Assembly (NCBI GenBank): GCA_018343915.1
Contig: JABRWF010000005.1
Coordinates: forward strand, 3,941,001 to 4,005,000
DNA: 64,000 nt
Direction: 5' to 3'
DNA from: Agroathelia rolfsii
Lineage: Eukaryota > Basidiomycota > Agaricomycetes > Amylocorticiales > Amylocorticiaceae
Of this stretch, positions 48,501-60,322 are shown in pieces; position 1 is the stretch's first letter; every line of letters begins with the position of its first letter. A program made the position numbers and the translations under genes. The notes below the pieces were generated by a model. It ran no database searches. It was not told the DNA's origin and saw only the letters and a list, made by a program, of their open reading frames with translations.

Positions 48501-51007
48501 CCGCTCAAAAGCGAGCCTAGCGGTCCCAAGATCTTCCGTGCTTGATCCTTATCTTCTTCGTCGTACCATAGATCAGACAACCCATCCATCGTCATCGGCT
48601 CGCGCAAAACCAAGATACGTCCCATAATCGTTTGGAACCGCCGATCAGTGATATCCCCTTGCTGATGCTTCGAGAGTCGATCAAGAACGGTCGTGTAGAG
48701 AGCATCGAGGCCGTTGAAAGCAGGTAGTCTCATGACTTCTTCCACTCTCTCGATTGGATCATCTCCGATTACATCCTCTCCTCTAATGTACCTGCATGCG
48801 GTAGCCGCCCACTGGAATAAGCGTTCCGAGCGCGTAACTATCTGACGAGTCCAGGTGTTGATATGGGCTTTATCGAGTGTAGGGATGCTAAGTAAGCTCT
48901 TCCTGACGTATTTCTCGATATCAAGATCCGTCAGTAATGCGTTAGCATCGTGTAGCTGGTAGCGATGCACCCAGGATTTCTGATCGAGGGCATAAACGAT
49001 GTCAGCCTCGGGGCGCGATGTGATAAGGAAGCGGAACTGTGGTGGTAGCTCCTTGAGACGTCCTAGAATCTCAAGAAGACGTGTTCGCTGTTGGACCGTC
49101 CCGCATTCGTCCAGAGCGTCGATAACAATCAAAATAGGTCCGATGGTCTCTACATTCTTCGCCGGGTGCAACATAAAGTTCTCGAATTGTTCTTGAACCG
49201 TAGTGCATTCGCATATGGACGTAGATTCCTTTAGAAGACGTACGAGGCTGGCCTTCCAGTTAACGTTGAGCTTGGTGATGCTACGAGAAATCGTGGCAAA
49301 GAGGCGATCTGGCCCAGCTCCTGCCTGCCTCGAAGCGTTGAAAAAGAAGGAGACGCTGCGATGTTGGGCGCCTAGTTGGTTGGCAACTGATTGGGCAACG
49401 GCGGACTTGCCGCATCCCGCAACACCAGAGAGCCAGAAAACTCGTTGTGACTCGCTTCCAGCAGGCTGAGAAAACCAGCGCATGATGGCACGGATGACAT
49501 TTTCACGAGTCCCAATCAGACACTGGTCCGGTGTATAAGGGCTCTTTGCGTAGTGCATGTTATCCAGATTAATTGAAGCATCTGCAAATGAGATTCGTAA
49601 GGAAGTTATTTCCGAGGTGTCATGTAGAAAGGGATCCATACTTGTATCTTGAACTTCCTTCAAAATCTCATCCGTCTTGCTTGCTATCTGATATACGGTT
49701 ATTTCGGTGGCAATCGCAGCATCGCCAAGGAAATCCTTCCTAAGCTGCTTGAATTTTTGCAGGTAGCCGTCCACTTTGCTGCTATATCCCGTCGTCATAG
49801 ACTTTATCATTCGCCCACCTTGAACAGAAATATAAATGAAACAGCCTAGTGGAAAGAAAATAATAGCTCACTGAAACTGCGCGACGCATAGTGACTAATG
49901 AAAAAAGCGCATTCGGCCGTTTGCTGGCACATTAACTGGATAGTCATTTGATGAGTCTTAACTAGCTTCAGCGGCCCGGCCTTCATTACGACAGAATAAA
50001 TGTTGTTCATGGCCTCCAGAAGACTCTGAATCTTTTTATCCCTTTGGATTTGCGCTAGGATGGCCTAAAACCCATTATAAATACTAGCAGAGTTCTAGTG
50101 TTATAGCTACTTACCTTTAAAGGAATCGATAGCACAGACCATACCATTCGAGAATAGGAATGAATCTATCCAGGACAAATTAGAATAAGAATGCATCTGA
50201 CGTTTTCCTAAAGAACCCGTACCTCCGAAATCTCATCTACAGCCTTAACGAAAGCATCAACGTTCTGCATCAGCGGCTTCCAAACACCATACGTCGCCTG
50301 GATCTTTTTAACACCGATATTAGCCCCAGAGAGCAGTACTCCAGTAAATCGGACAGTCTTCCGATGCGTATTCATGGTATCGACTACGCTGTTTGCCTCA
50401 TCAATCGAGCCGAGCCCGACACCATCGTTCGTGCGAAGTAACGTCAGTTTGATGGATCCTCCTGTTTGATTCAATTTCTCGTTTTTGTCCTTCTTGTAGA
50501 GCGACTGCTCAATTTCCTGACCTATATTCGCTTCGTTAGATAAAGAAATGCTACATTCAGTCACACGTCTCACTATTTTTATTGCCGAGGAGTGCCAATA
50601 CATTCAATGGCTTATCGAATTCCCCAACTAAGTCATCTTCTCCGATAGAGCGCATGGCGTATACTTGGACGCTCAGAAGTCCATCATCCAACATCGTTGT
50701 ATCGCTGTACGTAAATCTTTCTAGCTTCCGTTCACAAATATCAGGTAAAATTGCTTACAAGTAAAGCTCGTCTGCCCATCGAGGATTGGAGTCTTTGACG
50801 TTGGATGACCACTGGATCTGATCGTCGATCGCGACGACAAGGTAGAAGGTGCCGACATGTTTGGGAAAGCCAACTGGAGGCAAGCCAGTGCAAGATATTT
50901 CTATGCAATCATGAGCATGTGAAGCTGATAAATTTTGCACTCGCCACTTCAACACAAGGTCGCTACTCACCCGAGACTTTGAGATAGGTTTTCTTATCGA
51001 GAGACAT
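45585..51007 (-). CDS. NLR-like STAND protein: C2-like domain, NACHT, 14 WD40 repeats
   Basis: Fungal NACHT-WD40 proteins act in self/non-self recognition and programmed cell death (HET-E/D and NWD relatives). The start at 51007 (MSLDKKTYLKVS) leads into a C2-like beta domain: GLPPVGFPKHVGTFYLVVA, then SSNVKDSNPRWADELYL. A helical region follows (VWKPLMQNVDAFVKAVDEIS), then the NACHT domain in exon 48059-49810. Its P-loop is FWLSGVAGCGKSAVAQS (49402-49426 area), its Walker B is ILIVIDALDEC (about 49110-49137), and its sensor is FRFLITSRPEADI. The next exon opens NIDDLQLFVQDAYRFGSAFA and carries 14 WD40 repeats (47772 down to about 46010) of 43 residues each. After small introns the family's C-terminal tail appears: NYNDGWISNGYKRLFWIP, ending AFLYGKKWAQCYRS at 45585. 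The reading is intact throughout. What it senses is unknown. Confidence 0.9.
46010..47772 (-). repeat. Fourteen near-identical 129-bp WD40 units
   Basis: Each unit encodes VxSVGFSPDGKRVVSGSxD, then N/KTVRIWNADTGELVAGPFQGHT. Successive units are spaced exactly 129 bases. Most differences fall in two places: the residues after GHT (HC, DW, HW, DR, YR, DC with V and T/R) and the SxDN/K position (SDDN, SRDN, SYDK, SYDN). The first unit is more divergent (YSPDGKRVASGSDDKAVRIW) and the last ends VRTWQLQQF. Fourteen units would make two seven-bladed propellers. Confidence 0.95.
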
Positions 51008-51537
51008 TGCAAAGACGACGTAGGGGGATCGTACTAGGTGGAACTGAAGAGCAGCGCTAGGCGCCCATGTCTTTATTTAGAATTTCACAGCAGAACACGT
51101 GGAAAGCTTGAGCTGAAGCGCTCAACATTAGCGCTGAAAATCTAAGCATGCGGCGGCCTTGCACCAGATGTACGACCCATGCGACGTTGGCTTTTCAATC
51201 ATGTTCGCTAGTAATGAACTCAAACAGTTGCCAATCGCAGCCTGGGTGGATTACCTCCAACCACAGCGTTGGAAATTTAGAGAGACGGGCCCGATTTTCA
51301 GTAGTAGTGGGGGGCTGAAAGTTAAATAATTTCGTTCAATTATACCTGGGGAATCCCAAGTATATGGCCACAGTCAATGATAAACGAAGGAACTGGCAGG
51401 TTTGTCTGTGGCTGCAGTGGCGTCGTGATGATCAAAACCAACACGGACAATCGTCCACTCTGTCTCATTTTTGAATTACCCACACCGTCCTTTATTAATA
51501 CTAAACGCCCACTCTCTAGGGCTCTGGGAAATTGCAG
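51008..51537. other. Divergent promoter region
   Basis: About 0.5 kb between the NLR-like gene (minus) and the Sld3-like gene (plus). No specific element is identified. Confidence 0.45.
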
Positions 51538-53195
51538 ATGTCGCCTCAACTGACTTTGTCAATCACCTCTCACGCCAACTGGTCGCAACCAGCAGAGAAC
51601 AACCTCTCACGCGACTTTCCGTGGGATCTTACTGTCCCAGAGAACCAGGAAGAAGAAGCAATCATTACCCGGCTCTATCTTCAATGGCTATGGCTACCTT
51701 CAGTACGCCTCATGTACACCTCGTCAAGTCTACCGTATAATGGAGACGCTTCTGTGTTCATCAGTCCATCTTCCCACTTCATCTTCTGCTGTCGGCACTC
51801 CTTCGCGCATCAAGCAGCGCCTCGGCCCTGCGGTCTTTGCTCGTGCAAATGCTTCTCCCGCCACGAGATGTTAGAAATAAATACCATGCGGAGCTGTCCC
51901 AAATCCTCATAGACGGTGGTGGAAATGGCGACTTGGAAGAGACGGTGATGTGGTACGCATTAACGCACGAAAAACATGGACTGCCAGGAGATTGCTGGTT
52001 GGATGAGACTTGGAGAAGGACGTACCTTGACAGGATGGAAAAGAAAGAGTAAGCCTTATCCGACGTCCTCACCCACCTCAATCCGTTGACCATGACGTTT
52101 CTATAGGCTCCAAATCCAGATCCTATTACATCTTCTAGTGCTCACGCTCCCAGAGCCATCTACGTCCCAACCCCCTGTTTCACCGGCCTTCAAGAAGAGA
52201 AGACTGTCTCCCGTTAAAAAGAAAGGCAATGAAACCAATTCTGACTCCAATGAAGCTGTTGGCGATCGCTTAGAATCTCTCATTGGCCGCTTAGCATCTT
52301 CACAGTTGGATATCACGCACAACGCCACCACTCTAGGATCTTCTCATGAGAACGACTGGGCACAGTCGTTCCTTGTCGACATCATAGAGCCTTTGTATGT
52401 CTCACCCAATTACCGATTAATGACACCTGCTGATTTTCATACAGATTCAAATCTAAATTACCAGACCACGTTTCTCTGATCCGATCGACAGTCTTCCCGG
52501 CCTCTTTGTTCTCAGACGCAGGCAGTAGCGACGAATCAGACCCTCCTCCACCTGCAAAATCGCACCAGGGATCTCTTGCCAGGACGAAATCTCAAACGAT
52601 GTCACCCCCGCCCAACGACCGGCGTTCTCGTTCGCTCTCTGTCTCCCTCGCAATCGAAAACGAAGAGCGTGCACGCGCAGATTCCTCTCGGCACAAGCGT
52701 ATGCTATCGCGCGAGATCAGCATGTCCCGCGTTTTCAAGCAGAAACCCGCCACGGCTACTGCCCCCGAAGCACGCGCGAAGAAAGAAGAGTCCCGTCCCG
52801 CGGCGGCTGGTAATGTGAAGAGGACGACATCGCAAGCATCTCTAGGCGTCACGCTTGTAGAAGCCACGCCGACCAAGCCCAGGCAACCACAGCAGCCCGC
52901 TCGTGCACGAACCCAGAGCCAGCCTGTACCATTCCTTGCGCGGACCATGTCTCAGACGTCGGTGCAGTCGCAGTCCTCAGAGAGACCGCTGGCACCGGAT
53001 AAAGAAGCGGAAGAAGAAGATGAGGAGGAAATTTGGGAGTTGCCGCCGCCTTCGGGCTCCTCTGATGCACTTGTGTTAAGTGTCAGCGACGAGGATGATA
53101 GTTCGGACGATGCGATGCCAATGCAAGGAGGCAGTGGACATGTATCAGCCCATGAGACCCCTGTGAAGGGCAAGGGCGGGAGCAAGAGGAGATAG
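51538..53195 (+). CDS. Sld3-like DNA replication regulator (tentative)
   Basis: The start is MSPQLTLSITSHANWSQPA at 51538. After an exon with the tryptophan-rich ITRLYLQWLWLPSVRLMYTS, the following exons read VRNKYHAELSQILIDGG, then LEETVMWYALTHEK and LQIQILLHLLVLTLP. Then comes GDRLESLIGRLASSQLD and DWAQSFLVDIIEP, leading to the Arg/Ser-rich last exon from about 52445 with SREISMSRVFKQKP and a C-terminal acidic stretch. The helix pair ending in QIQILLHLLVLTLP, plus a basic segment with SREISMSR, resembles fungal Sld3 C-terminal domain proteins, which load Cdc45 at origins. I am not certain; it could be another nuclear adaptor. The C-terminus is highly disordered and contains many possible CDK-type S/TP sites. 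Confidence 0.55.
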
Positions 53196-54616
53196 GTTCG
53201 GATTTTCGTCTGTTCGAGCATCTATGGCACTTACGCGGTCACACAGTATACCTTTGGACCCTAATACTGTCGTGAAATCCAGTCATATTCGTACAGAATA
53301 GCCATTATCAAACTCATACTCTTCGTATATTTAAACACTTATACGTAGCGGCATGCAGTGCATAGATTCCGGCTAGCGAGTCGAATACCTATGAAGGCTG
53401 ATCTTCGGTATTTATGATGGTAGCTAATAGCTGTGGGAATACATGAAGGTTCGAAACATAAAGCTTGAAGCGGCGACCAACTGTGTCTTTCGTTCGAAGG
53501 AGGTTGGAAACAGTAGTGAGTATTGATTTGTAATGGTTCAGCGCTTCAGTACTTCATTTCTTGTTCTCATGGGGCAGTAAAGCTTTTTTTGTGCCTTCGA
53601 TTATTATTTCTTTTCAATCTTGAGTTGAACTACTTAACTAGTCTTTCCAGCATTGTTGCCGAAGCCTCAGAGTCGACAACCCTTGCCGCTTAAAAACTAG
53701 AATGTAGGATCATGTGAGTCCTTTCCCATAACCCCTTTGCTCGATCGATACCTGATTATGCACCGGTATCGCAGACAGTAAGGAAATGATGCAAACGCGG
53801 GCTTTAACGGTAGACGATCGTAACTTGAAAGTAACAGCATAGAAGAATGCTTGATCCGAAGTAGGAGATACGGTCCTGTGCATCAACTACGTCGTCATAG
53901 AGCCAGGCTGCAGCATTTCCCGTTGTGACGGATTTACGTAGCGCGGCTTAGGCAAAGTAATAGATGGACCTTGTTCTATTCTCCGTTACGGAAAAAGGAG
54001 GTATGCTGTCTCCGGATGGGAATTAAGCAATTGGAATCAAGTACGTAATGTCAGATTGTGTCCAAAACTCGAGTCTGGTGATTTGTCAGCAAGCATATTC
54101 CGTTTTCAATACAGTTTTAACCAGAATATTTCATCGGTCTGAGCGACATTTGTTATGAGTTTTCCCAAGCCCTTGGTATGAACATGCCTCGGAGAATTAC
54201 ATTCGGAATGGCAGGCCGCGGCCGTCTTTGGAGGCTGTGCTTTCTATGTTTATCGTAGGTTTTTTTTTTATCTGCTCATTTAGGCCATGTTCTGCTACTC
54301 GAATGCTTGTTTTACCATAGGTTGAAAAAGCAGATATATGGCTTGAATAATAAGAATATATGAAAACAATGTGGTCATTCCTCATGGGGATGTCGCCGAA
54401 TTCTTATTCTTGATTGACAGGCTCGAACTTAGCTCCAAAAAGGACTAAAGCATCCTTGATATCATTTTCCCTATACTTCGTCTGTAATGAGTCTGTATAG
54501 TCGACGAGGGTTGGTGGTTTGTATATATAGTCGTTGCTGAGCACAGCGGTCCAAGTACGCAACCAACGCCTCACCGTTGACCACACTCGTTTGTACTATC
54601 GTACTTCTGTATAGAG
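53196..54616. other. Intergenic region, no gene recognised
   Basis: About 1.4 kb between two plus-strand genes. Frames on the minus strand at 54197-54586 show no family. No repeat or RNA gene was seen. Confidence 0.45.
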
Positions 54617-57075
54617 ATGACCAGCAGTTACCCACACCCGCGTATGCGCACGACGCATACGGACTCCAGCACCAACTTGATTTCACCAACTGGTTTTCAC
54701 CAAGATTTAATGGTGAGAGAGCCGCAATCCGCTCAAGGCTTGCCTCGGAACTCACTGAGGGTCTCAACGAAGAATGACACTCCTTATGGTGCTGCGAACC
54801 GGAATTCTGCGATGGCTTCTTCAATATCAGAAAAAGTGTATACAAATGTTCCTCTTTGTAATGAGCTTACTGATTTTTTTTGACAAGTTTTTTCTTGCTG
54901 CTGATCCCAGGACATGGGGAGCGAATTTGTCTCCATCATATCATGAGCCAGACGATGACCTGCACATGCCAGATCCCAAGCGCGATAGAAAAGTTGACAT
55001 GGGCGGCCATTTTTTCACCGCACGGGGTCTGGCTAACCTGGGCTGTCTATTTGTTTTAATAGCTGGTCTTCTGACACTCTTGTATGTCTTTATTTATGGC
55101 GCATTCCGAGAACGAATATGCTAAAAAAAAAGTCCATGCAAGTGCTGGCTATCCTCTGATCTCTCACTTTATAGCGAAAAAACCCTCTAAACAAGGTGGA
55201 TTCAATATTGGAGGCACCAATGCTACCGGTCAGGTAAGCTCAATTCAACAACCCACGACGCCCCACCCCCTCATATAATCTCAACTTTACCAGGTACCGA
55301 GTATAGGCAATTTCGCTCTTATAGACGCTGATACGCCTTCCGATGCACACACCGTAAAATCCTGGAAGGACGGCTCCACGGAATTCACACTCGTGTTTAG
55401 CGATGAGTTCAATACGGACGGTCGTACTTTTTATCCAGGTGACGATCCTTATTGGGAGGCAGCCGATTTACACTACTACTCGACGAACGATTTGGAGTAC
55501 TATGATCCCGCAGCGGTCACCACCTCTAACGGCTCGCTAGTCATCACGTTGGAAAAGAAGGAGACGCATAATCTCAGCTATCAGAGCGGTATGATGTCAA
55601 CTTGGAACAAGTTCTGCTTTACTGGTGGCATGTTCATGGCGAGTGTCGTTATCCCGGGCATGAACGACATCACTGGGTTCTGGCCTGGTTTGTGGGGTTA
55701 TACATTCAGACATCAGAACAGATGTTGACACCAAATATTCTGTATAGCTATTTGGACCCTAGGCAATCTGGGACGCGCTGGATACGGTGCCACGCTCGAA
55801 GGTCTTGTAAGTCCATAGTCAGCGAAGCATACAAACCCACGAGTGCCTCACAATTCCTTCAGTGGCCATATACATACGACTCCTGTGATGTCGGCATTGC
55901 GCCTAACCAAACCAAGGATGGCGTCCCAACAGCAGCCGCTACTGGCGGCACTGGCGGCGCCGCTCTCTCGTATCTACCCGGCCAACGCCTCTCTCGCTGC
56001 ACGTGCCCGGGACAGTCGCATCCCGGTCCTGTGCACTCCGATGGCACGTATGTTGGTCGAGGAGCGCCTGAGATTGACATGTTTGAAGCTCAGGCATGTT
56101 TATCATATATTATTTTCTATCCGCTTAAGGATTTCTTAATCTTGTTAGAAAATCATTTCAGATATCTAATTACGTGGGCTGGGTTTCCCAGACGGCTCAA
56201 TGGGCGCCGTTCAATTACAACTATGAATGGTTCAATACCACGGATAATTACTCCATTCACAACAGCAGTATATCTGAACTAAACTCTTATGCGGGTAGTC
56301 AGCTGCAGCAAGCCAGTTCCGTAGTCACCCAGACAAGTAAGTCGTTCAAAGTTGATCTACTTTATCAAATCTTTCGACATTATGTGTTAGATAAGGAGGG
56401 ATATGAATATAATGGAATGGTTTACTCGGTATATGGATTTGAATATAAACCAGGTGCGTTAAAGTCAGCGGTTATTTACGTTGATCTTCCTGACCTCATT
56501 CATTATATTAGGATTTGATGGGGCAGTATGTCAGCAAGCTTTGACATGTGGTCATCACGCGCTAAGAGTTCTACATTGAATTTAGTACGTTAGCTGGGTA
56601 TCAAACAACCAGCTAGCCTGGACTGTGCTCCAAGGTGGATTCACGGCGGACTCGAGAGTCAACATTAGTTCTCGCCCCGTTCCTCAAGAGCCAATGGTAA
56701 GGCATCAGGTCATTGCCTTATCATACCGAAATACCATAACTTACGCATTGCATTTCCAAGTATTTAATCATGAATTTCGGAATGTCGTGGAATTTCGAAA
56801 CGGTCGACCTTGATCATCTGCCATTCCCCGCGAGAATGTATGTCGACTGGGTCCGTGTCTATCAGCCTTCGGATTCGATTAACATTGGATGTGATCCCGA
56901 GGACTTCCCTACAGCGGCATACATCAACGAGTAAGTACGGTATTCTATTTATCTTCATCGTTAACTTATGTTTATAACTAGATATATTGACGCATACACA
57001 AACTATAATTACACGACATGGACGGGTGATTTCGGGCAAACATGGCCCACGAATAGTTTTGTCGATGGATGCTGA
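54617..57075 (+). CDS. KRE6/SKN1-type beta-glucan synthesis protein (GH16-like)
   Basis: A type II membrane protein of the secretory pathway needed for beta-1,6-glucan synthesis. The N-terminus is cytosolic and polar ([19 protein letters not shown]), followed by [20 protein letters not shown] and the membrane helix ([18 protein letters not shown]). The lumenal part has [38 protein letters not shown], and [20 protein letters not shown], the family's best conserved block. Further conserved segments are [39 protein letters not shown], then [10 protein letters not shown] (the GH16-like E-x-D-x-x-E site, here EIDMFE) and [19 protein letters not shown]. The last exons give [13 protein letters not shown] and end NSFVDGC at 57075. 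At least nine exons; some short ones are placed by continuity only. Confidence 0.92.
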
Positions 57076-57767
57076 GCATCGACTATGAAACTTGAACTTG
57101 ACGGATTTTATTTATTTCTCTGAGCCTCAACGAGACCTAAACCTTTGCTACGGACCGCACTTGAACAATCATATACCCCACACAGATGCTCGCTTGCGAC
57201 GCATCTACCACTTTAAAGCCATCTATTCGTTTGATGGACATTTTTTTTGTTAAACCTTTCAACCCTTATCCTTTGAACAATACAGGTTATCATCAAAGTA
57301 CTTTTCCTGGTTTCTGGTCAATTTTTTTCTTCGTACCATGATCTTTCAGGTTATCCTATGAGTTCATTGATTTCACTTACTACATAGTCATCCACTTGTT
57401 ATCGCTTGAAGTTTATAGCTTCTTGGAGGTATGCTAATGTGATAATTAGTTACCATTATCTCCTATAGGGCTTAACGTCTGGTAATTATTTATGACTGAA
57501 TTGTTGGCATGTGCACCGTAATGACTGCATCAGGACAAGTGCGCCTTACCGGCAGAATTGCATGATAGATAGCAAGTCCTAATGAAAATTGGATTGATCT
57601 GCACGATTGCTTGTAATCGAGTTGCTCATCCAAGGAGTAATGGGTACGAGATGTCCTGCCCTAAATGGCAACCGCCGGCTAAGATTATCCATTGTCAAAT
57701 TCATGATTACACCCAATCCAATTGATCTAAACGCTTATACATAACTTCATCTAATCGGTTAACCACG
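57076..57767. other. Intergenic region
   Basis: About 0.7 kb between two plus-strand genes. No additional feature was seen. Confidence 0.5.
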
Positions 57768-58594
57768 ATGCCTTCGAGCAACCTCCAACCGTATCAGAAC
57801 GAGCTCATCGAGGCCGCCATGTCCGTTGGCGCTCTCAGATTCGGCTCTTTCACTCTTAAATCTGGCCGGTTTGTATCTAGATAATCTATCTATACGCTAG
57901 GCATGGGGCTGTTCTCGCTCACGCTCCTTCTCCCTCCCCTCATCGCTATCCACACCAACGCAAATATCATGACCGCTCGATGCACAGCATATCCCCATAC
58001 TTTTTCAACGCCGGTCTTATGAGCACCGGCCCCATCCTCTCTGCGCTTGCCACCGCCTACGCGGCGACGATCGCAACCTCGTCCACTTCGCCCTCCCACT
58101 CCGCTGCGGACGCCGAGCCGTTTCCCGAATTCGACGTCCTCTTCGGCCCGGCATATAAAGGCATCCCGTTCGCGTCGTGCACGGCCGTGGCGCTGTACAC
58201 GCTGCACGGCCGCGCCGTCGGCTTCGCGTACGATCGCAAAGAGGCCAAGGACCACGGCGAGGGCGGCTCGCTCGTCGGTGTGCCGCTGGCGGGTAAGCGT
58301 GTGCTTGTCCTGGACGATGTGATGACGGCCGGCACGGCGATTAGGCATGCGATCGACCTCGTTACGGCTGCGGGGGGCACGGTTGTAGGCGTTGTGCAGT
58401 GCCTGGATAGGGAGGAGGTTGGCAAGGAGGGTGGCAGCACCGTCAAGGAGATCGAGCCCTTGGTCGGCGGTTCGGGAAGGGTGAAGAGTATCTTGAAGAT
58501 GCGCGATTTGATGGAGTGGTTGAAGGAACACGGCAAGACGGATGAATTGACTCAGATGCAGGCATATTGGGATGAATTTGGTATCAAGCAATGA
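57768..58594 (+). CDS. ura5: Orotate phosphoribosyltransferase (de novo UMP synthesis)
   Basis: Converts orotate and PRPP to OMP. Two exons: 57768-57868 and 57988-58594, joined within an Arg codon so that SGR runs into ISPYFFNAGLMSTGP, the conserved substrate-binding segment. The N-terminus is MPSSNLQPYQNELIEAAMSV with ALRFGSFTLKSG. Later come the FGPAYKGIPFAS loop, the flexible catalytic loop (YDRKEAKDHGEGG), and the PRPP-binding signature VLVLDDVMTAGTAIRHA. The protein ends QAYWDEFGIKQ. Length is about 235 residues, normal for fungal Ura5. The central region has high GC content and strong codon bias. Confidence 0.97.
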
Positions 58595-58729
58595 GTGCCA
58601 ACACAAAACAAAAGGGGCTAAGCATGTCTTTCATAGATGCTGTAATTTTTTATTTGTTATTTTCATGCACGTTGGTCGTTTTGGTTAATACACAATCTGT
58701 AACAAAGTTATGGATGCTATTATATCCCA

Positions 58730-59896
58730 TTAGTCGCTTCCCAGTCTATGTCCACTGCCCCAGTTGTAGCCAGAGGATGACGAGGCTTGCGAAGAGGAAG
58801 TGGTTCTAGCAGATCCTGAGCGAGGAACGGGGATAGTACTCCTCGGTTGAACGACACTAATACCGCCGCCGATGTCCTCACCTCCCCTTCCTTGACGAGT
58901 GGGAGGGGGAGGGGGTTCACTACCCGCTGGACCACTTGCTACAAATGCCTTGACCCATGAAGGTGCCTTGGCCCAACTTGGCGTTCCTGCTCCTGGGTTA
59001 CCAAATACAGCCCACCACCTGAGAAGGGAGAGGATAGTTAATCAGCCGGACATACACTATTTCATGATACATGGGACATACCAGGCATGCCCGACAACAC
59101 ATCCAACCACGGCGGCAGCAGCGGCCCTGGGTCCGCCCATCACAAAATCCATGGCTATCAGCGCGAAAGGGAAGAATTTCATGGGGATGCTGATGAGGCC
59201 AAACAGGGATTGAGTTGTCCCGGGAGGAGATAGCGCAGAGAGAAGGTATGTGAGTGCGAGCTGAAGTTGGCGCTCGTGGATGTAGGACCCCAGAGGCATA
59301 GACAGTGCCTTAACACAAGAAGACATTGCCTTAGTTTGCTGTTTGGGTGTGACTTGGAGAAAATTGAAACGTACCATGATACCTCCTGCCGCTAGCAAGA
59401 GCTGCCATGCAAAGTCGGGAGATTGGTGAGGATAGTGACCTGATTCCAGGCTCTCAGAGGTTCGGCTTGATCGAAGATGAAATGTGAGCCCTGCTACAAT
59501 GATTTCAAAGAGTGAAGCAATACATACTATAGCATTATAAAGTTGAAAAGGTAAGCCATCCCCGATCCTAATTATTTCCCACAGAAAAGAAAGACATTAG
59601 TTTGATGCCATGATACTGGTAGCGCCCGCCTAGGATGCTGCTAATAGTACCCACCGCCCAAGAAGAAGCTTGTATAGACTCTCCAGATCTAAGCGGCCGT
59701 GTAAGTTCACCTGTGTCTCTCGAGGACGTAAGAGACATCATACCTCCAGGTTCTTTGTAACGAGTTGTTTAATAAAGATAAGCTTGTAGGGACTGACGAG
59801 GCTCAGCATGGACGGGACAGAGACTGCGAGCGAGGAAGCACATAAGAAGCGCGTAACAGGGGATATTTTCTTGAGCTCAGCAACAAAGTCATCCAT
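58730..59896 (-). CDS. Derlin (Der1-like) ER-associated degradation protein
   Basis: Derlins move misfolded proteins from the ER lumen for proteasomal degradation. The start is MDDFVAELKKISPVTRFLCA at 59896, then SVPSMLSLVSPYKLIFIKQL, IWRVYTSFFLGG (the family's WR-x-x-T-S/F hallmark), RIGDGLPFQLYN, and further helices including LQLALTYLLSALSPPG and FPFALIAMDFVMGG. VVGHAW|WWAVFGNPG follows, and the C-terminal tail is proline- and serine-rich, with no visible SHP-box. Several small introns. It sits convergent to the orotate phosphoribosyltransferase gene with a 135-base gap. Confidence 0.88.
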
Positions 59897-60322
59897 GGCT
59901 AGAACCTAGGGCAGTGGTGGTACAGAGAACTGGTCGTCGTTTGTAAGTAGATTGTGATGTGTACACTGGCACTAGCAGAAGTCCGGGTCTGTTGAACCTG
60001 AGTAGCTTCCGTCAACCACGTCATCGTGACCGCGCGGGGTAGTGTCGTCTGGTCAAGTCTGGAATATTCCGACTGCAATTTCTTATCAACCACCACAAGG
60101 CAAGAAAAAGTTCCTTAAAGTACATAACGTGATCTCTATGAGCCAATCTGGTGGCGGAGTACCCGAAATTTTGAGAATGATGTTGAAATATACGAACACA
60201 GCAACGACACAGATGCACTTTTCGACTAGCTATGGTATTGGCAAGCACTTGTAAGATATGATATCAATGAAAAATGAAATGCAAGGGTAAAATAAAGTAC
60301 ACGAAACAGCGAATATCGCCGT
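59897..60322. other. Intergenic region between two minus-strand genes
   Basis: About 0.4 kb with promoter-like sequence for the derlin gene. Frames on both strands near 60020-60250 overlap and show no family. Confidence 0.5.

Noticed and set aside
57890..58606. Minus-strand frame of 238 codons over orotate phosphoribosyltransferase
   Set aside because: A GC-rich shadow of the real plus-strand gene.
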